From Deltaproteobacteria bacterium HGW-Deltaproteobacteria-15 (lineage in GTDB: Bacteria > Desulfobacterota > DSM-4660 > Desulfatiglandales > HGW-15): DNA of 64,000 nucleotides. The DNA is taken from NCBI GenBank assembly GCA_002840535.1, contig PHBH01000001.1, positions 124,001-188,000 of the forward strand. The letters run 5' to 3'. The notes under the pieces were generated by a model, which saw only the letters and a list, made by a program, of their open reading frames with translations, had not been told where the DNA came from and searched no databases. Position numbers and translations under genes: made by a program. Below, piece by piece: positions 34,018 through 42,361 of the stretch (position 1 is the stretch's first letter; every line of letters starts with the position of its first letter).

Positions 34018-34396
34018 CGGTTTCTCCCATGATGCGGCTTAATTTGTTTCGAATCTCCTCGGGCGTAAAGGGCTTCCTGATATAGTCGGCAGCTCCGCCT
34101 TCCATGAATTCCCTCACCCTCTGCTGGCTTCCTTCGGTAGTGATAACCACAACCGGAATCGTCTTGAGGATCTCATCGGCCTTCATATGGCTGAGAAGTT
34201 CAAGGCCGTTCATGTCAGGCATATTGTAATCCGTGACGACCAGGTCCATCCATTCCCGGCTCAAAATCTCCAGTGCCTCCTTCCCATTTCCTGCATCGTA
34301 AAACATCCCGACCATGAAGCCTGATGCCATGATGGTCTTTTTTACAACCGCCCTCATGGGAAGAGAGTCATCCACGATGAGTACATTATATGCCAT
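33971..34396 (-). CDS. CheY-like single-domain response regulator
   Basis: A 141-residue REC protein. Active-site residues: acidic pair in 'VLIVDDSLPMRAVV', phosphoacceptor in 'DLVVTDYNMPDMNGLELL', threonine in 'VVVITTEGS', lysine in 'ADYIRKPFTPEE'. The 15-residue C-terminal tail is rich in D, T and G and lies in the overlap with cheX. It is the second CheY-like protein in the operon; which one binds the flagellar switch is not clear. The gene order HDOD-REC-CheX suggests a side pathway, but this is inference. Confidence 0.88.
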   Translation of the reverse strand: MAYNVLIVDDSLPMRAVVKKTIMASGFMVGMFYDAGNGKEALEILSREWMDLVVTDYNMPDMNGLELLSHMKADEILKTIPVVVITTEGSQQRVREFMEGGAADYIRKPFTPEEIRNKLSRIMGETDGTGDTRISDETLDF

Positions 34397-34425
34397 TTCC
34401 CATTACCCCGCGTTTCAGCAACCTG

Positions 34426-35271
34426 CTATGCATGAATCAACTCTTCCACCTTGCGGAGTTTCTCGCCGAAACCCGCCATCACTTCTTGAAAATCCCGGTC
34501 GGAAAACCCCAGCTTGTCGATCACATCCTTTCGAAATCGGTAGGCCAGACCGTCCGACCCCACCCCGACCCCGATCATCATACAAAGGGTATCGGCCAGG
34601 TATACGATCGAGGTCTCCAGATCGAACTCTGTCGACTCATCAGTCAAATGATGACTTCGTATGATCTCCACCATCTTGGGGCTGTACCCCCATTTCTCGG
34701 CAACCAGGCCGCCCAGCTCCGCATGGTCGATTCCGATTACGGCCTTTTCCGCTTCCATGAAGCTGTACCCGTATTGAGTCACGAGCAGGTTGATCTTTTC
34801 GAACGAATCGGCCACATATTGGCTCAAGACCACTTTGCCTATATCCTTGAGAAGGGCCGCGGTAAAAACGAGATGAGAGTTATCCATCTTCCGTTTTTCC
34901 GCGAGCTCACGGGAGATGAGAGCCGAAGAAACGGAGTACTTCCAGAGGTCCCCCTCTTCCAGGTCATAGCCGTCCTGCCTCTTCCTGAAATTCGCCGCGC
35001 CGCCGCTCATCCAGACAAGATCCACGACCTGGTCAATCCCCACAAACACGATGGCCTGTTGGACCGAATCGACCTTCTTGGGTACACTGAAATAGGAAGA
35101 GTTGCACGTCTTGAGCAGGTTCGCCGTCAGAATCTGGTCATAGGTTATGATCTCCGCAATCCTCGACATGGAGCTTTCGGGATCGCGGGCAAGGAGCATG
35201 ACCTGCTCCGCCACATGCGGAATGGGATGCAGTCGGTCTATCCCCTGGAGGATTTTCTGAATGTCCTTCAT
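34426..35271 (-). CDS. HDOD domain protein
   Basis: A 281-residue protein whose first 210 residues form an HDOD domain: 'LHPIPHVAEQVMLLARD', 'ITYDQILTANLLKTCNSSYF', 'AIVFVGIDQVVDLVWM', 'VFTAALLKDIGKVVLSQY' and 'IGIDHAELGGLVAEKWGY'. HDOD proteins resemble HD-type hydrolases but usually lack catalytic residues and act in signalling; here the H in 'LKDIG' is replaced by K, so enzymatic activity is unlikely. Its start overlaps the stop of cheD by four bases. HDOD proteins within chemotaxis operons are known, but their role is not well defined. Confidence 0.88.
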   Translation of the reverse strand: MKDIQKILQGIDRLHPIPHVAEQVMLLARDPESSMSRIAEIITYDQILTANLLKTCNSSYFSVPKKVDSVQQAIVFVGIDQVVDLVWMSGGAANFRKRQDGYDLEEGDLWKYSVSSALISRELAEKRKMDNSHLVFTAALLKDIGKVVLSQYVADSFEKINLLVTQYGYSFMEAEKAVIGIDHAELGGLVAEKWGYSPKMVEIIRSHHLTDESTEFDLETSIVYLADTLCMMIGVGVGSDGLAYRFRKDVIDKLGFSDRDFQEVMAGFGEKLRKVEELIHA

Positions 35272-35747
35272 ATCTCTGTTACCCCCTGCCCGGATACTTT
35301 GAGCCAGGTCTTACCGTCCCGAACTGCGAGCTTCAGGGTGCGGTTGGTATTCCCTCCCACGTTCTCGTAATCGACCATGACGTTGTTCTTCCAGAAAATC
35401 TTCCTGATTGCCATGTGGTTTCTCTTGCCGATATTGAAAAACCCCTGCTGGTCCAGGACCTGCGCCCCGCCCACGACAATGACCTTCATTTGCTGTTTTT
35501 TCGCCCCCAGCGCATAGGCTGCCTTGAACAGAGCGGGAATGCCCGTGTCTGCAAACATGAATGGATTCACCTGGGCCTTTTCCGGGTCCAGAGACGATTC
35601 AGGCAGCATGAAATGCAGCATTCCTCCCACATGGGCCACCCGATCCCAGATCGATACCCCGATGCACGAGCCGAGTGAGTAGGTGACCAGCACCGAATCA
35701 GGCTCTTTGCTCACCTTCATGTCCGACACACCGACTATGATATTCAA
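35268..35747 (-). CDS. cheD: Chemoreceptor glutamine deamidase CheD (copy 1)
   Basis: A 159-residue CheD. The catalytic cysteine and histidine lie in 'VTYSLGSCIGVSIWD' and 'GGMLHFMLPES', and the third conserved residue (T) is in the 'FADTGIP' region. CheD deamidates receptor glutamines and, in many species, is controlled by binding CheC-type phosphatases. It appears to start with TTG at 35747 with AGAGGAAA upstream; the first ATG in frame (35720) would remove the conserved 'IIVGVSD' strand. A second cheD lies at 41385, so this operon carries two paralogues of differing length. Confidence 0.93.
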   Translation of the reverse strand: MNIIVGVSDMKVSKEPDSVLVTYSLGSCIGVSIWDRVAHVGGMLHFMLPESSLDPEKAQVNPFMFADTGIPALFKAAYALGAKKQQMKVIVVGGAQVLDQQGFFNIGKRNHMAIRKIFWKNNVMVDYENVGGNTNRTLKLAVRDGKTWLKVSGQGVTEI

Positions 35748-35780
35748 CTAGAGTTTCCTCTTATCAACCTGCTTTACATG

Positions 35781-37946
35781 CTAATTCTGGGAAATCTCGA
35801 AAATGCCCGAGATATCGAGAATGAGTCCCACTCTCCCGTCACCGAGGATCGCGCCGCCTGCAATTCCTCTTACGGCTTTCAGTCCTTGTCCAAGGCTCTT
35901 GATCACCACTTCTTCCTTGCCCACGAGCTCATCCAGCAGGAGGCATCTTTGATGTCCGTCATTCTCCACAGCCACAACAAGGCCTTCCCAGGGATGCGTG
36001 TAATCCCCCTGAATGCCGAACATCCGATCCAGCCTGACGAGAGGAACGAGTCTGCCGCGGGTGAGAATCATCTCTCCTTTCCCCTCTATGGTAGAGTACT
36101 GCTTCTTTTCGGGTCTGAAGGACTCGAGAATGGTGAGAGCAGGAATGATGTATCTCTCCTTGCCTACACGTACAACCATGCCTTCGATGATAGCCAGGGT
36201 GAGAGGAAGACTGATGACAAAGACCGCACCCTCCCCTTTGCTTGAGCTGATTTCTATGCGTCCTCTCAGTCTGTCGATCCCTTTTCTCACCACGTCCATT
36301 CCAACGCCGCGCCCGGAGATGTCCGTCACCTTTTCAGCGGTGGAAAACCCCGGGTGAAAGATCAGGTTGTAGATATCGGAGTCGACCATCTTGCTCTCAT
36401 CCGCCATGAGTTGGAGTGATCTGGCCTTTTCCAGGATCCTTTCCCTGTCAAGCCCGCGGCCGTCATCCCGTATCTCGATGATGATGTGACCTCCCCTGTG
36501 ATACGCCTTCAGAAAAACGGTTCCGCTTCTGCGCTTTCCCGATTTCTCCCTGTCCTCCGGGAGCTCTATACCATGATCCACTGCATTGCGGATCATGTGA
36601 ACCATCGGCTCGTAGAGTTCTTCTACGACGTTTCGATCGATTTCCGTGTCCTCACCTTCCATTTCCAACACCACTTCTTTGCCGGAGTTCTTGGAGAGGT
36701 CCCTCACCAGCCTGACCATCTTTTGAAAAGTGTTTCGGATAGGCACCATGCGCATGGACATGGCCGTTCTCTGAAGGCTGGAGGTGATCTGATTCAGTTG
36801 ATTCAGGTTATGATAGAGCTTCTGGTCCTTGGAAGAGAGCACCCACTTATTCTGCCTCAGCATGGCCTGATTGATCACGAGCTCGCCTGTCAGATCCACC
36901 AGGTTGTCAAGCTTCTTCGTATCCACCTTCACCTGGAGATCGATATGCTGGCGGCTGAATTTCTTCTGATCCCTCAGCGCCGAAATGACATCCTTTGTCT
37001 CGGCCTTGTTTTCTTCAACCAGAATTTCGCCGATCCTTTTCTCCGGCTCCTCCTTTTGTCTGGTGAGGCCCTGCTCCACATCCTGGCGATCGACCGCCCC
37101 CTTATGGATCAGGATTTCGCCCAGGGGTTTTTCCCCGAGCAAATCGGACTCGGAGAGGATCGTTTCAATACGGCCGCTGAGAGGCCCTATATCTATTCCG
37201 CTGTCCAGTGAACTCCCCTGCTCCAGACTCTCCCTCACCCCCTCGATCATCCTCTTCAAGGTGTCCACCGTCTCCAGGATGATATCGATGACCATGCCTT
37301 CCACCCGCAGTTCGCGGTTTCGGGCTTTGTCCAGCAGGTTTTCCGCATTGTGAGCAAGCCGGTTGATCTTGGTCAGGTTCAGAAAGCCGGATACCCCTTT
37401 TATGGTGTGAAATGGCCTGAAGATCGCGTTGACCGTTTCCTGGTCCGAAGGATCCTGCTCCAGATTGATGAGGTTCACCTCAATCGTGCCGAGATTCTCC
37501 AGGGACTCGATGACGAAGTCACTGATGATCTGCCTGTCCTCTTCGCTCATGGCAGCGGCCGAGGATTTTTGAGCACCCTCGGCTCCTGATCCGCCCCCAC
37601 GATCTCCCTCTCCGCCATAGTTCAACTGGCGAAAAAGCTGACTGAGATCTCCTTGAAAAACCTCTCCGTTTCTGAAGGTGCGCACCATGGATTGAAGCAT
37701 CCCGGTTGCCTCTTCCAGGGGATTCAGGTCGTCCGCCTCTGCAAGGACCAGCCGTTCAAGGTAGGACTTCAACGCCTTTATAAGCTCTTGCAGTGCGCTC
37801 TGCCCTGATTCCTGTCCATCTTCTTCCAGTCTGCAAAGGGAATTCATGATATTTCCCAGGGCCGGGATGTCCCCCTTGTCCAGAGTCACAATCTCCAAGG
37901 CAATCCCTTCGACACCTTTTTCCAATCTTTCGAGCCATTCGGTCAT
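35781..37946 (-). CDS. cheA: Chemotaxis histidine kinase CheA
   Basis: About 721 residues from ATG 37946, which has AGAGG upstream; an in-frame GTG at 37994 lies in repeat DNA. In order: an N-terminal helical extension (1-130), the HPt domain with phosphorylated histidine in 'FRPFHTIKGVSGFLN' (H180), a linker with two 'GEIL(I/V)' repeats that looks like a small adaptor module, the dimerisation domain, the ATP-binding domain ('HMIRNAVDHGIE', 'EIRDDGRGLD', 'GRGVGMDVVR'), and a C-terminal CheW-like domain. It autophosphorylates and passes phosphate to CheY and CheB. The HPt domain sits unusually far in because of the N-terminal extension, and no separate P2 domain is obvious. No separate cheW is in the window. 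Confidence 0.95.
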   Translation of the reverse strand: MTEWLERLEKGVEGIALEIVTLDKGDIPALGNIMNSLCRLEEDGQESGQSALQELIKALKSYLERLVLAEADDLNPLEEATGMLQSMVRTFRNGEVFQGDLSQLFRQLNYGGEGDRGGGSGAEGAQKSSAAAMSEEDRQIISDFVIESLENLGTIEVNLINLEQDPSDQETVNAIFRPFHTIKGVSGFLNLTKINRLAHNAENLLDKARNRELRVEGMVIDIILETVDTLKRMIEGVRESLEQGSSLDSGIDIGPLSGRIETILSESDLLGEKPLGEILIHKGAVDRQDVEQGLTRQKEEPEKRIGEILVEENKAETKDVISALRDQKKFSRQHIDLQVKVDTKKLDNLVDLTGELVINQAMLRQNKWVLSSKDQKLYHNLNQLNQITSSLQRTAMSMRMVPIRNTFQKMVRLVRDLSKNSGKEVVLEMEGEDTEIDRNVVEELYEPMVHMIRNAVDHGIELPEDREKSGKRRSGTVFLKAYHRGGHIIIEIRDDGRGLDRERILEKARSLQLMADESKMVDSDIYNLIFHPGFSTAEKVTDISGRGVGMDVVRKGIDRLRGRIEISSSKGEGAVFVISLPLTLAIIEGMVVRVGKERYIIPALTILESFRPEKKQYSTIEGKGEMILTRGRLVPLVRLDRMFGIQGDYTHPWEGLVVAVENDGHQRCLLLDELVGKEEVVIKSLGQGLKAVRGIAGGAILGDGRVGLILDISGIFEISQN

Positions 37947-37980
37947 TGAAGCGACCTCTTTCTTTTTGAACTTATTGTTC

Positions 37981-38051
37981 AGCCACCAAGACACAAAGGC
38001 ACAAAGAATCTATTTGTTCAGTCTTTGTGGCTCAGTGTCTTTGTGGCCGAC
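37981..38051. repeat. Dispersed short repeat (CACAAAGACAC type)
   Basis: GCCACCAAGACACAAAGGC followed about 30 bases later by GTGGCTCAGTGTCTTTGTGG, forming an imperfect inverted repeat between cheY and cheA. Related sequences lie at 26847 and 45402. Confidence 0.65.
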
Positions 38052-38062
38052 TGGTTGTTGCA

Positions 38063-38443
38063 TCAACCAAACACCTTCTGTAATTTTTCGCCGAAGGTCT
38101 CCGGAGTGAAAGGCTTGACAATGTAGTTCGAGACCCCGGCCTTCACCGCTTCAATGACATTCTCCTTCTGGCCTTCGGCAGTGACCATGATAAATGGAAT
38201 GGCCTTCAGCGATGCATCCCCCCTGACGGCTTTCAGCAGATCAAGGCCGCTCATGTTGGGCATGTTCCAGTCCGAAACGATCAGACCGATCTTTTCCTTT
38301 TTGAGCTCTCCCAGGGCCATATTCCCATCCTCGGCCTCAATGATATTGCTGAAGCCCAACTGCTTGAGAACTCCCTTGACGATTCGCCTCATGGTGGCGA
38401 AATCGTCGACCACGAGGACCTTCATGGATGTGTCGATGGACAT
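38063..38443 (-). CDS. cheY: Chemotaxis response regulator CheY
   Basis: A 126-residue CheY from ATG 38443, preceded by GGGGGAGGATAAAT. It has the family residues: 'VLVVDDFATMRRIV', phosphoacceptor aspartate in 'LIVSDWNMPNMSGLDLL', threonine in 'IMVTAEGQ', and 'SNYIVKPFTPE'. The 'D-D-F-A-T-M-R-R' opening is typical of the CheY that binds the flagellar motor. It lies between cheA and cheZ in transcription order (cheZ-cheY-cheA). A family A repeat separates it from cheZ. Confidence 0.94.
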   Translation of the reverse strand: MSIDTSMKVLVVDDFATMRRIVKGVLKQLGFSNIIEAEDGNMALGELKKEKIGLIVSDWNMPNMSGLDLLKAVRGDASLKAIPFIMVTAEGQKENVIEAVKAGVSNYIVKPFTPETFGEKLQKVFG

Positions 38444-38475
38444 ATTTATCCTCCCCCGATTCAGTAAAAAATCAG

Positions 38476-38594
38476 ACCCCCAAAGGGGTGAAGCACGTTG
38501 AACAATGGAATGCTGAAATGGTGGAATGACCTTAAACCGGCATGAGAATCGATCCTGCTCCAAATGTTCCAATATTCCGGCATTCCATTATTCC
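38476..38594 (-). repeat. Dispersed inverted repeat, family A copy 3
   Basis: Read on the reverse strand it has the same order as the copy at 13694: GGAATAATGGAATGCCGG, spacer, CATTCCACCATTTCAGC, CATTCCATTGTTC, then CTTCACCCCTTTGGGGG. It lies between cheZ and cheY, inside a presumed operon. Confidence 0.75.
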
Positions 38595-38599
38595 ACTTC

Positions 38600-39688
38600 C
38601 TACAAGGTTGCCAAAAGGTCGTCTATCTGCGCTTGATCCATCCCCTTCCCCTGTCTCTGGGGGCCTTTTAAATCCGACTTGTACTGCTCCACTTCTTCAC
38701 GAAGATCGTCGAAGGTCTTCTCCGGATCTTCCTTGTGCCTCCGGACCTTGAGACCGAAACTGATGATCATGTCCTCTATCCTGACCTCCATGGATTTCAC
38801 CAGACGGATGATTCTTTGAATCCTCTGACCAACGAGGTCCTGAAAGCTGAGAGGCTCCATCATTTTCAGGGAAAGGTCCTTTATTTCTTTCAGCCCCGCC
38901 GCCTCCTCTTCAAGAAGCTCCTGCGCCTGGACGGAAAGGGTTTCCGATGCGCTCTTCGACAGGAAAGACTCTAATTTCTTGAACCGTTCCTCAGCGAGAC
39001 CCATGATGGCTTCGTTGATATCCATGATCTTCATGGTGCTCTCTTCAAGGGTTTCGTTGATCCCTTCCAGCTGATTGCTGGCCTCAGGGATGTCGTTTGC
39101 GGCGATACGGACGATTTCCGGCTCTATCCTTTTGCCGAAATCGTTTCGGAAGTCGATGAATTCCTGGGCGGCTTCCTTTATCTTTCCCGAAAATTCCATT
39201 GCGAGCGCCTCGAAAAACTCTCCATTTTTGAGCTTTGCGAATGTATCCTTCAGATCCTTCAACTCCTCAAGATTGGCATTGACTGCAGCAAGTTTTTCCT
39301 CGATTCCGATTGAATGGAAGTAGATGTTCCTGACAGCATCTTCCTCCGGGCTCCAACGGGGGCAGGAAATCTGTTCTCCTGACGCATCCACACCCGAAAC
39401 AATGTTGTTCGAGAGGTTCTGCACACCAAAAAGAAGCTGGTAGTCCTTGACCCTGAATGCGCCACCGTTCCGCAGAAGAAGGAACACGGGCTTTGTTCCG
39501 TTCAGTTCCGGAGACTCGAGCAGAGTGTACTTTCGCCCTCCCACCTCGATCAAAAAACCAGAACCCTCCGGCAACCGCACCACTCTCGTGCTTTCGGGGC
39601 CGGCTACTCTTTCAAGAAGGTTCACGTCAAAGGCTACTCGATCGCTGTTCCCATCGAGGCTGACCACTATCATGTTAGGCAGTTCCAT
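38600..39688 (-). CDS. cheZ: CheZ-like protein phosphatase with N-terminal extension
   Basis: A 362-residue protein. The C-terminal 210 residues match CheZ: a long helical hairpin with the catalytic segment 'LSFQDLVGQRIQRIIRLVKS', where D and Q correspond to the aspartate/glutamine pair that dephosphorylates CheY-P, and a C-terminal CheY-binding tail 'MDQAQIDDLLATL'. The first 110 residues are an extra domain, beta-rich in appearance ('MIVVSLDGNSDRVAFDVNLL', 'YTLLESPELNGTKPVFLLLR'). E. coli CheZ is about 214 residues and lacks this domain. The gene lies directly upstream of cheY in the operon. The extra domain's function is not known to me. Confidence 0.85.
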   Translation of the reverse strand: MELPNMIVVSLDGNSDRVAFDVNLLERVAGPESTRVVRLPEGSGFLIEVGGRKYTLLESPELNGTKPVFLLLRNGGAFRVKDYQLLFGVQNLSNNIVSGVDASGEQISCPRWSPEEDAVRNIYFHSIGIEEKLAAVNANLEELKDLKDTFAKLKNGEFFEALAMEFSGKIKEAAQEFIDFRNDFGKRIEPEIVRIAANDIPEASNQLEGINETLEESTMKIMDINEAIMGLAEERFKKLESFLSKSASETLSVQAQELLEEEAAGLKEIKDLSLKMMEPLSFQDLVGQRIQRIIRLVKSMEVRIEDMIISFGLKVRRHKEDPEKTFDDLREEVEQYKSDLKGPQRQGKGMDQAQIDDLLATL

Positions 39689-39718
39689 ATTCCCCCTTGG
39701 CAGTTCTCGTATATTCCG

Positions 39719-40438
39719 TCATTTCTCATTAGAAGCAAGAGTTGTACCATTAGGAGAAGTTCCCTGCCCGATTCTTTTCTGCAGCCCATCCCTCCGGTGC
39801 TCCCCCGCCTGAGAGATTTGGATGTCGACCGACTGAAATAGAATGAAACGAATTGGAATCTTCAACTCCTCCTGGGCAACGATTCGCCTCTCCGGCAGTT
39901 GGTCCACTCCCAGCGGCTTTGCCTGGATGGTAATCTCAACAGGTCCATGGCCGAGAGAGGGCTTCGCTTCGAGAAGGGCTTGAGCAGACTCCTCGATATG
40001 CTTCCATTCCTTTTCCGAGAAGGCGGCACGGATAAAGGGCGTCGCATGAGGCATTTGCTCAGGGGGCTCGGATGCCCATCCCAGTGATCTGCCCGATCGC
40101 TCCTTCTTGATGGCGGCTTCAAACTTCCAGACGAAGAGGGACCCATTCCCGTACTCTTTCATTCGCTTCAGCAATCGGGCTCTCATCGCTTTGATCGTGG
40201 GCGTCAGAAACATCTCCGCGGGCTTGAATGAAGAGTAGATCGGTCTGCCCTGAGCGAAGCAAAGATCCTCGATATCCTGATCTCCCATAGGCTGTCCGCT
40301 CAATTTGAAATAGAGGCAGAAGACATCCTCCTTCTGCAGGGGAACAAGCGTCCGTCCGTGGCAGTACCCGGCGGGGAGGAATAGGATGATATTTGCCAAA
40401 AAGAGAAACGTTGTCTTTTGCAGAAAATGGCGAAGCAT
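39719..40438 (-). CDS. Exported hypothetical protein
   Basis: A 239-residue protein I do not recognise. It has a signal-peptide-like N-terminus (basic 'MLRHFLQK', hydrophobic to about residue 22, then 'AGYCHG'). The rest is soluble, with features such as 'EDVFCLYFKLSGQPMGDQDI' and 'LVPLQKED'. It lies four bases after the M23 peptidase stop and 30 before cheZ, inside the chemotaxis operon, so it is probably co-expressed with the peptidase. A cell-envelope role is a guess from these neighbours. Confidence 0.65.
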   Translation of the reverse strand: MLRHFLQKTTFLFLANIILFLPAGYCHGRTLVPLQKEDVFCLYFKLSGQPMGDQDIEDLCFAQGRPIYSSFKPAEMFLTPTIKAMRARLLKRMKEYGNGSLFVWKFEAAIKKERSGRSLGWASEPPEQMPHATPFIRAAFSEKEWKHIEESAQALLEAKPSLGHGPVEITIQAKPLGVDQLPERRIVAQEELKIPIRFILFQSVDIQISQAGEHRRDGLQKRIGQGTSPNGTTLASNEK

Positions 40439-40442
40439 TGTC

Positions 40443-41366
40443 TCAACCCTTCAGGTCCAGGATGAATTGCATAGGATCAACGGCCCTGTCGCCTTTGATG
40501 ATTCCGTAATGGAGGTGATGGCTGGTTGAAAGCCCCGTATTTCCAACCAAACCGATCCGGTCCCCCCGCTTGATCTCCGATCCCTCGCGGACATGAATCT
40601 CTTCCAGGTGTCCATAGATAGTCTTGAATCCCGCCGGGTGGTGCAAGACCACGTAATTCCCGAGCCACTGATCACGACCTGTGTTGAAAACCCTGCCATT
40701 GGCCGGTGCAATGACCTTGGTGCCTTTCGCTCCGATGAAATCTACCCCGGCATGGAACTCCATCTTGCTGGTAAAGGGGCTCTTCCTGAAGCCAAATGGC
40801 GAAGAGACTCTCGGTTTATCCAGATCCAGCGGCACTATGCTTGGAGTACCTTCCCAGACTTCCACCTGTTTCACCTTCAATCGGCTCAGGGACTCATGAT
40901 CGGAAATCAGGGTTTTCATTTTCCCTTCAAGGCTCCCGCGCACTGTCCCGGCCATTTTGACCGTTTCACCTTCAGTGAGCTTTCTCTCGTTTGAATTCTT
41001 GGCGGTTCCCCAGGACTTCAGAGGCAGTTTTTCTCCCCCCAGCCCAATTGCCTTCTCGAGAGATCGATATCTCTCAAGACCGAAATGATTTCTCAGGATC
41101 TCTTCGTTCTCCTGAATCTGGGCCACCGCCTCCTTGAGGAAAAGAAGCGCTGCAATTTCTCCTTTCAATGAGGTGGCCTCGTTCTCCAGGTTCACAATCC
41201 TGTCCTTCAGGGAGAGTACGCCTTTCTCGAGAAAAGGCACTGCGGAGATGCACAGGCATATCAGCCCAAGAAAAACGATCAGCAGCAGAGGGCTGACGGA
41301 GAACTGGAAGATCTTTCCAGTTCCTTCGCAACTCATCCAAATGACTTTGGCCCTGCGAAGTTTCAT
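40443..41366 (-). CDS. M23 family peptidoglycan endopeptidase, membrane anchored
   Basis: A 307-residue protein with one N-terminal transmembrane segment (about 25-48), a coiled-coil region ('RIVNLENEATSLKGEIAALL') and a C-terminal M23 LytM-type domain (about 185-300). The zinc-binding motifs are intact: H-x-x-x-D in 'MEFHAGVDFIGAKG' and H-x-H in 'STSHHLHYGI'. M23 enzymes cut peptide cross-links in peptidoglycan. Within a chemotaxis operon it may help wall remodelling for flagella or cell division; this is inference. It is 18 bases after cheD copy 2. Confidence 0.88.
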   Translation of the reverse strand: MKLRRAKVIWMSCEGTGKIFQFSVSPLLLIVFLGLICLCISAVPFLEKGVLSLKDRIVNLENEATSLKGEIAALLFLKEAVAQIQENEEILRNHFGLERYRSLEKAIGLGGEKLPLKSWGTAKNSNERKLTEGETVKMAGTVRGSLEGKMKTLISDHESLSRLKVKQVEVWEGTPSIVPLDLDKPRVSSPFGFRKSPFTSKMEFHAGVDFIGAKGTKVIAPANGRVFNTGRDQWLGNYVVLHHPAGFKTIYGHLEEIHVREGSEIKRGDRIGLVGNTGLSTSHHLHYGIIKGDRAVDPMQFILDLKG

Positions 41367-41384
41367 GGCAATCCTGCACGTCCC

Positions 41385-41939
41385 CTAACGTTGAGCGAGA
41401 TAGGGATACCAATCCCCCTTTCTGATCTTGTCCACTTTGATCACTGCCACTTCGTTTGAGCTGGTGTCATAGACGATCTTCCTGCCCTTTTCCCCGCCTA
41501 CATCCTCCGAAGCGATGGGAATCTTCTTACGGGCCAGGATCTTTCTGGCGACTTTGATATTTTCCAGCCCGATATTTGTCGGACACGTCTCCCGCTTAAA
41601 AGCGCCGCCAAATACCTGCGCTTCCAGGTCCTTGATGTTCGATCCCCCTTCCAACATCATTCCGATGAGCGTCAAAGTGGCTACATTTCCGTAGCGTGCG
41701 GTTGCTTCCTTCGGATTGGCGGTGGAGGGAAGCGGAAAGTGATTCATTCCTCCGATCTTTCGCGCGCAGTCAAACAGGCAGACCGCAACACAGGATCCCA
41801 GCACGGTGGAAATAATTGTCGGCGCCTCGGGGACCAGGATATAGCCGGGCTTGAGAAAATAGTTCTCAGCCGCAGGTAGTCCCGATCTCTCGAACATATA
41901 CTGACTGCCCCCCTTTAGTCGGACGTTCCGGACAGGCAT
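41385..41939 (-). CDS. cheD: Chemoreceptor glutamine deamidase CheD (copy 2)
   Basis: About 184 residues from ATG 41939; an in-frame TTG at 41945 is possible. The catalytic cysteine and histidine are in 'STVLGSCVAVCLFD' and 'GGMNHFPLPS', and the protein continues with 'FGGAFKRETCPTNIGLENI'. It is longer and differs in the central region from copy 1 at 35268, so the two are not a recent duplication. It is the first gene of the reverse-strand operon and may start just below a sigma-54 like promoter. Confidence 0.9.
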   Translation of the reverse strand: MPVRNVRLKGGSQYMFERSGLPAAENYFLKPGYILVPEAPTIISTVLGSCVAVCLFDCARKIGGMNHFPLPSTANPKEATARYGNVATLTLIGMMLEGGSNIKDLEAQVFGGAFKRETCPTNIGLENIKVARKILARKKIPIASEDVGGEKGRKIVYDTSSNEVAVIKVDKIRKGDWYPYLAQR

Positions 41940-41976
41940 ACCCAAAATCCCAATTCCGGCTCCCGGTATTCCCTTA

Positions 41977-41992
41977 TGCCAGTTTCATGCCA
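41977..41992 (-). promoter_or_regulatory. Possible sigma-54 promoter of the chemotaxis operon
   Basis: On the reverse strand the sequence is TGGCATGAAACTGGCA. The GG and GC positions are exact, but the -12 box is TGGCA instead of TTGCA. The predicted start near 41966 lies about 27 bases before the cheD ATG, which is a good distance. Confidence 0.4.
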
Positions 41993-42265
41993 TTGAACAG
42001 CGGTTTGGGAGTTGCGGGTTGAAACCGGAGGGACGCTCTGAAAAACTGAGATGGATTTTCTGTGGCCGTGCGGGGACGTGATCATGGGACGGGATTTCAA
42101 TGACCATGCACCTTTGGAACCGGTGCAACTCTGGTCTGCTTGCAGCCTGCAACCCGCTACCGGCTGACTTCAGCCATCTCCTTGACATTCTGTCGTTGCT
42201 TTTTTGACGATTCGGAGACCCTGGAAACCATTCTCCGGGGGGCGTTCACAGCGGAGTTTTAGACC
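41993..42265. other. Intergenic region between divergent genes
   Basis: It lies between the chemotaxis operon and the aminotransferase gene. It contains a short repeat GGGAGTTGCGGGTTG near 42007, related to sequences at 2070 and 32091. I see no gene. Promoters flank it on both sides. Confidence 0.5.
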
Positions 42266-42295
42266 TTGATCAATCCCTTTTCTTGCGACTATAAT
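42266..42295 (+). promoter_or_regulatory. Sigma-70 type promoter
   Basis: TTGATC at 42266-42271 and TATAAT at 42290-42295 with an 18-base spacer. It lies about 65 bases before the aminotransferase ATG, which has AAAGGAGTGAG as ribosome-binding site. Confidence 0.65.
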
Positions 42296-42361
42296 CCACT
42301 CTCCAATAGATATTGGTGCTTCGGGTGTTTGTGACTTTATGGCCGATAAAAGGAGTGAGAT

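Noticed and set aside
34390..35370. 326-codon forward frame
   Set aside because: Antisense to the HDOD and cheD genes.
36486..37211. 241-codon forward frame
   Set aside because: Antisense to the ATP-binding and dimerisation parts of cheA.
42338..42352. GCCGATAA resembling a sigma-28 -10 box before the aminotransferase gene
   Set aside because: No TAAA element at the required distance, and a better sigma-70 promoter lies just upstream.
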